Assembly: GCF_000741135.1 (NCBI RefSeq)
Contig: NZ_JGYU01000003.1
Coordinates: forward strand, 62,001-126,000
Length of the DNA stretch: 64,000 nt
Reading direction: 5' to 3'
Source: Bifidobacterium choerinum
GTDB taxonomy: Bacteria; Actinomycetota; Actinomycetes; Actinomycetales; Bifidobacteriaceae
Shown piece by piece: positions 18,185-28,802 of the stretch; positions within the stretch are counted from its first letter, which is position 1; each line of letters begins with the position of its first letter. The notes below the pieces were generated by a model. The model ran no database searches. It saw only the letters and a list, made by a program, of their open reading frames with translations, and had not been told where the DNA came from. Position numbers and translations under genes: made by a program.

Positions 18185-18225
18185 ACGGCCGTCCCCGCCG
18201 CACATGGCGGAGACGGCCGTTTTTT
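18185..18225. terminator. Bidirectional rho-independent terminator
   Basis: 15-base arms 18185-18199 (ACGGCCGTCCCCGCC) and 18206-18220, with one internal mismatch, then six T residues from 18220. It serves the plus-strand membrane protein gene. On the other strand AAACGGCC-type ends may also stop the dehydrogenase transcript. Confidence 0.9.
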
Positions 18226-18253
18226 CGCACGTGCGACTGCGTGAACGCTCAGT

Positions 18254-19225
18254 TCAGCGCAGGCCGATGCGCTCGAGGTTCTCCTTGACGTGCGCGCAGC
18301 TCGCGTGGAACTCGGCGAGCTCGGCGTCCGACAGATCGAAGTGCATGACCTCCTCGACGCCGTCGGCGCCGACGACGCACGGCAGTGACGTGAAGAATCC
18401 CTCCTCGCCGTAGTCGCCGGTCATCAGCGTCGAGCACGGCGTGATGTAATGCTCGTTTGAGACGACGGCGCGCACGAGGCGGCATGCGGCGTCGGCGACG
18501 GCGAACTCGGTGCATTGCTTGCCGGCGTAGGTCACGTAGCCGCCGTGCCGTGCCTCCTCTTCGATTTCGCGCTCGTCGAAGCCGAAGCGTTCCGGCTGTT
18601 CCCGTCTGAGCTGGGCGAGCGGTTTGCCGCCGAAGTTCACGGCGCTCCACGCCGCGAACATGCTGCTGCCGTGCTCGCCGAGCATGTAGGCGCAGATCGA
18701 ATGCTGGTCATAGCCGGTCGCGCGCGACAGCGCGTATTTGAGACGGCTTGAGTCGAGTGCGGTGCCGGTGCCGATGACGTGGCGCGGGTCGATGCCGGAG
18801 AGTTTCCAGATCTCGGTGGCGACGACGTCGCACGGATTGGCGATCGTCACCCACACACCGTCGAATCCGGCGTCGGCGATCGGCTTGATGAACTTCTTCG
18901 CCGTGTCGGTCGTGTAGAACAGTTCGCCGTCGCGATCCTTGCTCGCGAGGCTGACCTTGCCGGCCGCGTTGACGATGACGTCGCAGTCGGCGAGCCGCGC
19001 ATAGTCGTCGCCGCAGTTGAAGAGGGCGACGTTGTGCGGGCAGAACGCGAGCGAGTCGCCGAGGTCCTGGACCTCCGCGGCGAGTTTGGCGCTGCGGTCC
19101 TCGTCGCCGGAGCATTGCTCCGTCATATACAGCTCGTCGGCGATGCCCTGCAGCACGAGGCTGTTCGCGACGTGCGCGCCCACATGTCCCATGCCGATGA
19201 TGCCGACCTTCGTGACCGTGCCCAT
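18254..19225 (-). CDS. L-2-hydroxyisocaproate / L-lactate dehydrogenase family protein
   Basis: 323 residues. NAD-dependent reduction of 2-keto acids to L-2-hydroxy acids. The Rossmann start VGIIGMGHVGAHVANSLVLQG, the NPCDVV strand, GTGTALDSSRLKYAL and the catalytic-His motif GEHGSS define the lactate/malate dehydrogenase superfamily. Phrases such as GVWVTIANPCDVV and GTGTALDSSR resemble lactobacillar L-HicDH more than the classic glycolytic LDH. The ATG at 19225 follows GGGAGGAAG. Bifidobacteria generally carry a separate main LDH, so this may be a second enzyme acting on branched or aromatic 2-keto acids; that is inference. Confidence 0.87.
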   Translation of the reverse strand: MGTVTKVGIIGMGHVGAHVANSLVLQGIADELYMTEQCSGDEDRSAKLAAEVQDLGDSLAFCPHNVALFNCGDDYARLADCDVIVNAAGKVSLASKDRDGELFYTTDTAKKFIKPIADAGFDGVWVTIANPCDVVATEIWKLSGIDPRHVIGTGTALDSSRLKYALSRATGYDQHSICAYMLGEHGSSMFAAWSAVNFGGKPLAQLRREQPERFGFDEREIEEEARHGGYVTYAGKQCTEFAVADAACRLVRAVVSNEHYITPCSTLMTGDYGEEGFFTSLPCVVGADGVEEVMHFDLSDAELAEFHASCAHVKENLERIGLR

Positions 19226-19382
19226 ATCTGCTTCCTCCCTGTGTCCGCGTCTGTCCGCGCCTGTTGCGCTGTCGTTCGCCGAACATTGTGGGGCGCCGTT
19301 GTTGCGCCGCCGTTGATGAGTCGGTTCGCTTCCACGTTGGGCGAACAAAAGGGTCGCATCGTGGACGCGGGCGACTTGTGGT

Positions 19383-19538
19383 GCGTATGCGTACGCTGTT
19401 CGGAACGCTGGGATGGGGCGCGGCGACTCGGGGCGCGTATGCGTGCGCGGTATGGGACGCTGACGGAGCAGTGTGCGACTCGTATTGCGTATGCGTGCGC
19501 TGTGTGGGGCACATACGGCGCGCGGGTGCTCGGACACG
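19383..19538. repeat. Degenerate tandem repeat, period 52 bp
   Basis: GCGTATGCGT begins at 19383, 19435 and 19487, exactly 52 bases apart. The units share further pieces such as ACGCTG and GCGACTCG. Similar GCGTATGCGT-type strings appear between other genes (near 15600, 17320-17395 and 57015-57050). The array is in the 430-base gap upstream of rpsO (19226-19655), where nothing else is recognised except a possible rpsO promoter zone near 19560-19580. Confidence 0.7.
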
Positions 19539-19655
19539 GGGACGACACGCCGTCGCGGGGAGCCTGTATAGTTGCCGATTGGCGTGTTTCGCCCGCGGAT
19601 AGAGAGCGCACCGGCATCGGGCCGGCAGCACCGCGCAGTCTACAAGGAGGATGCC

Positions 19656-19925
19656 GTGGCACTGACGGCTGAAGAAAAGCAGGACATCATCGCTAAGTAC
19701 GCTACCCATGAAGGTGACACCGGCTCTCCGGAGGTCCAGATCGCACTGCTCACCAAGCGCATCGCCGATCTGACCGAGCACCTCAAGGAGCACAAGCACG
19801 ATCACCACTCCCGTCGTGGTCTGCTGCTGATGGTCGGTGACCGTCGTCGTCTGCTTGACTATCTCAAGAACGTGGACATCAACCGCTACCGCTCGCTCAT
19901 CGAGCGTCTGGGTCTGCGCCGATAA
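19656..19925 (+). CDS. rpsO: 30S ribosomal protein S15
   Basis: 89 residues, the normal length. It binds the central domain of 16S rRNA early in small-subunit assembly. Conserved signatures: [19 protein letters not shown], then [29 protein letters not shown] and [13 protein letters not shown]. It uses a GTG start at 19656, fixed by AAGGAGG five bases upstream and by family length. Codons are less GC-extreme at the third position than its neighbours, as expected of a highly expressed gene. It sits upstream of pnp, the widely conserved rpsO-pnp order, but a terminator lies between them. Confidence 0.97.
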   Translation: MALTAEEKQDIIAKYATHEGDTGSPEVQIALLTKRIADLTEHLKEHKHDHHSRRGLLLMVGDRRRLLDYLKNVDINRYRSLIERLGLRR

Positions 19926-19937
19926 TCCAAGCGTCCG

Positions 19938-19971
19938 CCCGAGTCCGGTCCAAGACCGGCTCGGGTTTTTT
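19938..19971 (+). terminator. Rho-independent terminator after rpsO
   Basis: CCCGAG and CCGGTC pair with GACCGG and CTCGGG around a CAA loop, with one bulged T, followed by six T residues (19966-19971). Confidence 0.92.
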
Positions 19972-20049
19972 GTATGGCGCGCGTGACGGGAGCCGATGCA
20001 GGCGCGCGACGATATAGCCGGTGGCATAGAGGGATGAGCACAGGCCGGC

Positions 20050-20262
20050 GGTATTACAATGAGACACTGGCGGAGACCGGACCAGGAGAGGTCCGGATCC
20101 CAAAGAGGCCCGGGGGATTCGTCAGGCTGATGAATCGCGGGGCGCGTGGGACGAAACACCCGCGGACAACATAATCAATCACGGTCATCGGAAGCCATCG
20201 ATGGCCCGACGAGGATGTTTGCAGAACAGTAGTAACAACAGAAAAGAAAAAGGAGGAACCCT
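20050..20262 (+). promoter_or_regulatory. Structured 5' leader of pnp
   Basis: A TACAAT at 20055-20060 could be the -10 box; no clear -35 is seen. Downstream, CCGGACC (20077-20083) pairs with GGTCCGG (20090-20096) around an AGGAGA loop. GATTCGTCA (20116-20124) pairs with TGATGAATC (20128-20136). About 200 transcribed bases therefore precede the start. Leader hairpins upstream of pnp mediate autoregulation in enterobacteria; a similar role here is only inference. Confidence 0.45.
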
Positions 20263-22668
20263 ATGGAGGGTCCCGAAATCAAGGCGGTAGAAGCCGTCAT
20301 CGACAACGGTTCGTATGGCAAGCGCACGGTGCGCTTCGAAACCGGCCGTCTCGCCCAGCAGGCGGACGGCGCCGTCGCCGCGTATCTGGACGACGATTCG
20401 ATGGTCCTGTCCACCACCACCGCGGGCAGCAGCCCGAAGGAGAACTACGACTTCTTCCCGCTCACCGTTGACGTTGAGGAGAAGATGTACGCCGCGGGCA
20501 AGATCCCGGGCTCGTTCTTCCGTCGCGAAGGCCGCCCGAGCTCCGAGGCGATCCTGGCGTGCCGCATCATCGACCGCCCGCTGCGCCCGTTGTTCCCGCA
20601 CACGCTGCGCAACGAGGTGCAGGTCGTCGAGACGATCCTCGCGGTGAACCCGGAGGATTCGTATGACATGATCGCGCTCAACGCCGCATCGGCGTCGACG
20701 CTGATCTCCGGCCTGCCGTTCGAAGGCCCGGTCGGCGGCGTGCGCCTCGCGCTCATCGACGGCCAGTGGGTCGCGTTCCCGCGCTGGAGCGAACGCGAGC
20801 GCGCCGTCTTCGAGATCGTCGTCGCCGGCCGTGTCGTCGACAACGGCGACGTCGCGATCGCGATGATCGAGGCGGGTGCCGGCAAGAACGCATGGAACCT
20901 CATCTACGACGAGGGCCAGACGAAGCCGGACGAGGAGGTCGTCGCCGGTGGCCTCGAGGCCGCCAAGCCGTTCATCAAGGTTCTGTGCGATGCGCAGAAC
21001 GAGCTCAAGAAGATCGCCGCGAAGGAGACGCGCGACTTCCCGCTCTTCCCGGAGTACACCGAGGAGCTCTACAACCGCATCGTCGAGATCGCGCACGCCG
21101 ACCTCGACGAGGCCCTGTCGATCGCCGAGAAGCTGCCGCGTCAGGAGCGTATCTCCGAGATCAAGCAGAAGGTCCGCGACACGCTCGCGCTTGAGTTCAC
21201 CGACATGGACGACGCCGAGAAGGAAAAGGAACTCGGCAACGCGTTCAAGGAGCTGCAGCGCCAGATCGTGCGCCGCCGCATCCTCACGCAGGACTACCGC
21301 ATCGACGGCCGTGGCCTGCGCGACATCCGCACGCTGTCCGCCGAAGTGGGCATCGTGCCGCGCGTGCACGGCTCGGCGCTGTTCCAGCGTGGCGAGACGC
21401 AGATCCTCGGCGTCACGACGCTCAACATGCTCAAGATGGAGCAGCAGATCGACGCGCTGAGCGGCCCGCAGACGAAGCGCTACATGCACAACTACGAGAT
21501 GCCGCCGTATTCGACCGGCGAAACCGGTCGCGTCGGTTCGCCGAAGCGCCGCGAGATCGGCCACGGCGCGCTCGCCGAGAAGGCGATCGTGCCGGTGCTG
21601 CCGAGCCGAGAGGAGTTCCCCTACGCGATCCGTCAGGTCTCCGAGGCCATCGGTTCGAACGGTTCGACGTCGATGGGTTCGGTGTGTGCGAGCACGCTGT
21701 CGCTGCTTGACGCAGGCGTCCCGCTCAAGGCCCCGGTCGCGGGCATCGCAATGGGCCTCGTCTCCGGTGACGTGGACGGTCAGCACGTCTACAAGACGCT
21801 CACCGACATCCTCGGCGCCGAGGACGCCTTCGGCGACATGGACTTCAAGGTCGCCGGCACCGCCGACTTCATCACCGCGCTGCAGCTCGACACGAAGCTC
21901 GACGGCATTCCGGCCGACGTGCTCGCCGGCGCGCTCAAGCAGGCGCACGAGGCGCGCACGACGATCCTCGAGGTCATCAACGAGTGCATCGACGGCCCGG
22001 CCGAGATGAGCCCGTTCGCGCCGCGCATCATCACGACGACGGTCCCGGTCGACAAGATCGGCGAGGTCATCGGCCCGAAGGGCAAGATGATCAACCAGAT
22101 TCAGGAGGACACCGGCGCCGAGATCACGATCGAGGACGACGGCACCGTCTACATCGCCTCCGAAGGCGGCGAGGCCGCGCAGAAGGCGAAGGAGATCATC
22201 GACCAGATCGCCAACCCGCACGTGCCCCAGGCCGGCGAGACCTACAACGGCAAGGTCGTCAAGACGACGAGCTTCGGCGCCTTCGTCAACCTGACGCCGG
22301 GCACTGACGGCCTGCTGCACATCTCGCAGATCCGCAACCTCGCCGACGGCGAGCGCATCGACTCGGTCGAGGATGTGCTCAAGGAGGGCGACACCGTCGA
22401 GGTCGTCGTCCAGGGCGTCGACGACCGCGGCAAGATCTCGCTCGCGATCCCGGGGTATGAGAACCAGGAGAGCAACGCCGGCGCCGCCCGCCGCGACGAC
22501 CGCCGCCGCGACGACCGCGACGACCGTCCGCGCCGTCCGCGCCGCCGTGACGACGACGATCGTGACGATCGTCCGCGCCGCCGCCGCGATGACCGCGACG
22601 ACCGCCGTGCCGACCGTGACTATGACGACCGTCCGCGCCGCCGCGACTATGACGACGATGACTATTGA
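20263..22668 (+). CDS. pnp: Polyribonucleotide nucleotidyltransferase (PNPase), tail apparently cut short
   Basis: 801 residues as read. Phosphorolytic 3'-5' RNA exonuclease, core of RNA turnover. Two RNase PH-like domains are present ([25 protein letters not shown]; then [26 protein letters not shown] and [24 protein letters not shown]). They are followed by a KH domain ([15 protein letters not shown], about residue 602) and an S1 domain ([26 protein letters not shown]). From about residue 742 the chain is an Asp/Arg-rich tail of DDR/RPRR repeats. The ATG is preceded by AAAGGAGGA six bases away. The TGA at 22666 interrupts this tail, and the same frame continues for 81 sense codons; see the next entry. 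The catalytic part is intact. Confidence 0.96.
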   Translation: MEGPEIKAVEAVIDNGSYGKRTVRFETGRLAQQADGAVAAYLDDDSMVLSTTTAGSSPKENYDFFPLTVDVEEKMYAAGKIPGSFFRREGRPSSEAILACRIIDRPLRPLFPHTLRNEVQVVETILAVNPEDSYDMIALNAASASTLISGLPFEGPVGGVRLALIDGQWVAFPRWSERERAVFEIVVAGRVVDNGDVAIAMIEAGAGKNAWNLIYDEGQTKPDEEVVAGGLEAAKPFIKVLCDAQNELKKIAAKETRDFPLFPEYTEELYNRIVEIAHADLDEALSIAEKLPRQERISEIKQKVRDTLALEFTDMDDAEKEKELGNAFKELQRQIVRRRILTQDYRIDGRGLRDIRTLSAEVGIVPRVHGSALFQRGETQILGVTTLNMLKMEQQIDALSGPQTKRYMHNYEMPPYSTGETGRVGSPKRREIGHGALAEKAIVPVLPSREEFPYAIRQVSEAIGSNGSTSMGSVCASTLSLLDAGVPLKAPVAGIAMGLVSGDVDGQHVYKTLTDILGAEDAFGDMDFKVAGTADFITALQLDTKLDGIPADVLAGALKQAHEARTTILEVINECIDGPAEMSPFAPRIITTTVPVDKIGEVIGPKGKMINQIQEDTGAEITIEDDGTVYIASEGGEAAQKAKEIIDQIANPHVPQAGETYNGKVVKTTSFGAFVNLTPGTDGLLHISQIRNLADGERIDSVEDVLKEGDTVEVVVQGVDDRGKISLAIPGYENQESNAGAARRDDRRRDDRDDRPRRPRRRDDDDRDDRPRRRRDDRDDRRADRDYDDRPRRRDYDDDDY

Positions 22669-22914
22669 CGACCGTCCCGCGCCGGCCGCCGTTCCGACGA
22701 CCGTGACCGCGACTATGACGACCGTCCGCGCCGTTCTCGCCGCCATGACGACGATCGCGACCGCGATGATCGTCCGCGCCGCCGCCGTTCCGACGACCGC
22801 AACCCGCGCTACGCCGCCGACGAGAACTACGACGAGTACCGTGCGGGACGCGAGGAGCGTCACGAGCGTCCGCGCCGCCGTGTGCGTCGCGATTTCGATC
22901 CCTTCGAGGACTGA
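22669..22914 (+). other. In-frame continuation of the PNPase Asp/Arg-rich tail beyond a TGA
   Basis: After the TGA at 22666-22668 the same frame reads 81 codons of identical style ([19 protein letters not shown], then NPRYAADENYDEYRAGREER) and ends FDPFED at 22912-22914. Compared with the unit at 22771-22800, the 22664-22700 segment has three extra bases: a T near 22665, a C in 22676-22678 and a G near 22684. Removing them eliminates the stop and gives CGTCCGCGCCGCCGCCGTTC, matching 22771-22790. The ancestral protein was therefore probably about 882 residues. Sequencing error, a genuine mutation or readthrough at TGA-C are the options. Confidence 0.75.
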
Positions 22915-22944
22915 TCGATGGGCGCCGGCTGAGTCCGGCCGCTG

Positions 22945-22992
22945 AACGATGAGGGCCCCGCCGTCCTGATGGACGGCGGGGCCCTCATCGTT
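22945..22992. terminator. Strong bidirectional hairpin between pnp and nrdF
   Basis: A perfect 22-base-pair stem (22945-22966 with 22971-22992, starting AACGATGAGGGCCCCG) with a TGAT loop lies between two convergent genes. T residues are few, but the stem is exceptionally stable. Confidence 0.85.
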
Positions 22993-23016
22993 GCCGTTGC
23001 CCGCGGCGGCCCGGAA

Positions 23017-26261
<3,245 letters not shown>

Positions 26262-26317
26262 CGGTGGTCCTGGAAACGGTTGGTCTGCAATGGTCGGGGT
26301 TATGGAGCGCGGACGGG

Positions 26318-26743
26318 TCAGTGCGGCAGGGCGCCGAAGAAGCGCGTCACGCCGTCGGTCACCGTCGCGACGTCGCGCGCCGTGCCCATCAGTTCGAAGC
26401 GGTACATCAGCGGGACATGGCATTTGCCGGCGATGATCGGGCCGGCGGCCGCATACGCCTCGCCGAAGTTCGTGTTGCCCGAGGCGATGACGCCGCGGAT
26501 CCACGAACGGTTCGCGGGGTCGTTGAGGAAGCGCTTCACCTGGGGCGGCACGGCCTTGCGCGCGTCGCCGCCGCCGTAGGTCGGCACGATCAGGATGTAC
26601 GGGGCGTCGACGTGCAGCGCGCCGTCCGCCGGCGCGAGCGGGATGCGCCGCACGTCGATGCCGCGCGATGGGAAGTCGCAGCGTTCGACGAAGCGTTCGG
26701 TGTTGCGCGACGCCGACGAGAAGTAGACGATGGTGCCGGTCAT
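26318..26743 (-). CDS. nrdI: NrdI flavodoxin-like ribonucleotide reductase activator
   Basis: 141 residues. A flavodoxin that supplies oxidant to assemble the Mn-tyrosyl radical on NrdF. N-terminal [17 protein letters not shown] is the FMN phosphate loop, then IPTYGGG-type [21 protein letters not shown] and [17 protein letters not shown], both standard for NrdI. The start overlaps the nrdH stop by ATGA, so the two are translationally coupled. Confidence 0.96.
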   Translation of the reverse strand: MTGTIVYFSSASRNTERFVERCDFPSRGIDVRRIPLAPADGALHVDAPYILIVPTYGGGDARKAVPPQVKRFLNDPANRSWIRGVIASGNTNFGEAYAAAGPIIAGKCHVPLMYRFELMGTARDVATVTDGVTRFFGALPH

Positions 26744-26979
26744 GACGCGTCGCCCTGCCGGAGGAGGAGGCGGATGCGGTCGGGACGGTAGCCGGACCAG
26801 GAGCCGGCGTCGGTGACGACGACCGGTGCCTGCAGGAACCCGGCGTCGCGCAGCGTCTGCGCCGCCGTCGGGTCGTGCGTGATGTCGACGGTGCGGTAGT
26901 CAAGGCCGAGACGGTCGAAGGCGCGGCGCGTCGCCGTGCATTGCGGGCATCCCGGCTTCGTGTAGATCGTGGTGGACAT
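26740..26979 (-). CDS. nrdH: NrdH glutaredoxin-like electron donor
   Basis: 79 residues. Thioredoxin-fold redoxin reducing the C-terminal disulfide of NrdE. The active site CPQC lies in [20 protein letters not shown]. The C-terminal half contains [19 protein letters not shown], with the WSGYRPD segment typical of NrdH. The ATG at 26979 follows AAAGGAG by six bases. First gene of nrdHIEF; the leader from the promoter at 27130-27159 is about 150 bases. Confidence 0.96.
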   Translation of the reverse strand: MSTTIYTKPGCPQCTATRRAFDRLGLDYRTVDITHDPTAAQTLRDAGFLQAPVVVTDAGSWSGYRPDRIRLLLRQGDAS

Positions 26980-27129
26980 CAGTGCTCCTTTCGTCCGGCG
27001 GCCGTGGCCGGCATGGTTCCGGACGGTCGTATGCGGTTGGCGGTTCGGTGCGGCGCGCTGCGACGTGCATCCCGGTCGGGCGGCATATGCGGGGCCGTCG
27101 CCGGCGGGCGTGGCGCCGCTGCCCGAACA

Positions 27130-27159
27130 ACAATACATGGTGTTTCTAGTGGTTGTTAA
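27130..27159 (-). promoter_or_regulatory. Probable nrdHIEF promoter
   Basis: Read on the minus strand: TTAACA (27159-27154), an 18-base spacer, then TATTGT (27135-27130). It falls between and under the two NrdR-like boxes, the expected place for repression. Confidence 0.6.
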
Positions 27160-27175
27160 ACACTAGATGTAGTGG
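27138..27175 (-). promoter_or_regulatory. Pair of NrdR-box-like sites
   Basis: Box 1, 27160-27175, reads ACACTAGATGTAGTGG, a near-palindrome close to the actinobacterial NrdR consensus (ACAC-W-ACATCT-W-GTGT type). Box 2, 27138-27153, reads TGGTGTTTCTAGTGGT on the plus strand, a weaker half-matching site. Centres are 22 bases apart, about two helical turns, and cover the -35 region and spacer. NrdR is a global repressor of ribonucleotide reductase operons; its gene is not in the window. Confidence 0.65.
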
Positions 27176-27420
27176 TTGCGGATGTGAGGAAGGCCACAGT
27201 ATCCGCATGTCGGCAGACGTCCGTATGGGTCGCGTCGGCGACGTGCGGACGACGGCGACGGCAGAGGCTGTGACGTTGTTCACAGGACATGCCGCCGACG
27301 GGCGCGCCGCCGCGCCGTCGGCGGACGGGGATACGCCCGACGGGCGCGTCGGGTGGGACGCCCCGGACGTGCGGGCGTGCCCACGGATCTGGGATGCGGG
27401 CCGGCATTGTTGGCTGACCG

Positions 27421-27429
27421 TGCGATAAT
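27421..27429 (+). promoter_or_regulatory. Extended -10 promoter candidate for lemA
   Basis: TGCGATAAT is an extended -10 element (TGN plus GATAAT) 73 bases before the lemA start. No convincing -35 is seen. The rest of 27180-27480 shows only a TGTGAC-TTGTTCACA-like imperfect palindrome near 27269-27288 and no gene. Confidence 0.4.
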
Positions 27430-27502
27430 CGGGACAATACCGGGACGGCGGACGGCGATGCATGAAGCCGTCACACCCTCAGCCAATCAAGGAGAACCGC
27501 TT

Positions 27503-28321
27503 ATGAACGGCCCCGTCATCGCGTTGATCGTCATCCTGGCGGTCATCCTCGTGCTCGTGGTCTGGTTCGTCACGACCTACAACTCGCTCGTGCAGCTGCG
27601 CAACCGCGTGACGAACGGCTGGGCGCAGGTCGACGTGCTGCTCAAGAAACGCGCCGACCTCATCCCGAACATCGTCGAAACGGTCAAGGGATACGCCGGG
27701 CACGAGAACGCCGTGCTCACGCAGGTCACGCAGGCGCGCGCCAACGCCGTGAGCGCCGCGAGCCAGCCGAACGCGTCGCTCGCGACCCGCATCAACGCCG
27801 AGAACCAGCTGTCGCGCGCGATGTTCAACCTCCGCGCCGTCGTCGAGGCCTACCCCGACCTCAAGGCGAACGTCAACTTCATGGATCTGCAGCGGCAGCT
27901 CGCGCAGATCGAGGAGCAGATCGCCTACGGACGCCAGTTCTACAACGACGTCGTGCTCAAGTACAACAACAAGATCCAGACGATCCCGTCGAACATCGTC
28001 GCCGGCATGTGCCACTTCGTCGAAGCCGCGTACTTCAACGTCGACGACGCCGACCGCCAGGTGCCGCAGGTGAACTTCGCGCAGCCGCAGCAGCCGCCGA
28101 CGGCGCAGCCGGGCATGCCGATGCCTTCGCCGGCGCCGACCCAGCCGACCCAGCCGACGCAGCCGGGCATGCCGGCGCAGCCGCAGCCGACGATGCCGAC
28201 CCAGCCGGTGCAGCAGCCGACGATGCCGACCCAGCCGGTGCAGCAGCCGCCGGCGAACAACGGATATCCGCAGTATCCGACCGCGGACGGCTCGCAGACG
28301 GGCGGCTATCCGCAGTACTGA
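27503..28321 (+). CDS. lemA: LemA family protein with proline/glutamine-rich tail
   Basis: 272 residues. LemA proteins are membrane-anchored helical bundles of unsettled role. Residues 4-24 are a single hydrophobic helix. Then comes the family signature YNSLVQLRNRVTNGWAQVDVLLKKRADLIPNIVETVKGY, with AENQLSRAMFNLRAVVEAYPDLKANVNF and a YNDVVLKYNNKIQTIPSNIVA end. From about residue 195 the chain is Pro/Gln/Thr-rich and likely extracytoplasmic or disordered. It includes an exact 30-base direct repeat (28188-28217, 28218-28247) encoding PTMPTQPVQQ twice. AAGGAGAA lies six bases before the ATG. The two downstream DUF2207 genes are a recurrent partner of lemA. Confidence 0.93.
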   Translation: MNGPVIALIVILAVILVLVVWFVTTYNSLVQLRNRVTNGWAQVDVLLKKRADLIPNIVETVKGYAGHENAVLTQVTQARANAVSAASQPNASLATRINAENQLSRAMFNLRAVVEAYPDLKANVNFMDLQRQLAQIEEQIAYGRQFYNDVVLKYNNKIQTIPSNIVAGMCHFVEAAYFNVDDADRQVPQVNFAQPQQPPTAQPGMPMPSPAPTQPTQPTQPGMPAQPQPTMPTQPVQQPTMPTQPVQQPPANNGYPQYPTADGSQTGGYPQY

Positions 28322-28496
28322 CCGGACAATCCGGTCCGCATCTTCGGGGCGGTGGCAGCGTGCACGATGCGCGCCGCCACCGCCCCGTCGTTTTCGGATC
28401 CGTATGGCGCACATGAGAGGAGAATGGGGCGCGGACATCGAGCCGGGAGGGGCGCGGTGGGAGGCCAAAGGGGCAAAATCGCACGGCGTGCGAGGG

Positions 28497-28615
28497 TATC
28501 TGCGCTGAGGAGGAGCATTTTCTCGGATAGGCGCCGGTATTCGGTCCGGCAGCATGCGATTTCCGGCGCGGATACCCGGGGTGGGCGAAGAAAATGCTCC
28601 TCCTCAGCGCGGATA
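28497..28615. repeat. Long inverted-repeat element, copy 2
   Basis: 27-base arms at 28497-28523 and 28589-28615 pair with one mismatch; outer ends TATCTGCGCTG and CAGCGCGGATA, inner parts GGAGGAGCATTTTC and its complement. The interior has a partial GGTAT/ATACC palindrome. It occupies the 481-base gap between lemA and the DUF2207 gene, 175 bases past the lemA stop. The rest of 28322-28802 shows no gene. Confidence 0.8.
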
Positions 28616-28802
28616 CGGTGGGGGATGCCGTGTCGGGAGCTTCTTACGGGCCACCGGCGCGACCTGGCAAAGGCCTGACGGCGCGACGGGTCGACGGCCG
28701 TCATGCCGGCGACGGAGCCGATTTTGAGAAAAGCGAGCGGGCGGGGCGCTACGGCCGGGATAATCGAAGGGATCGGAGGAAAACTCACGTGCAGGGAGAA
28801 TC

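Noticed and set aside
19572..19655. Upstream start for rpsO
   Set aside because: S15 is 89 residues; the GTG at 19656 has an ideal AAGGAGG, and upstream codons do not match the family.
28322..28802. Small coding genes in the lemA-DUF2207 gap
   Set aside because: Short frames there lack ribosome sites and coincide with the inverted-repeat element.
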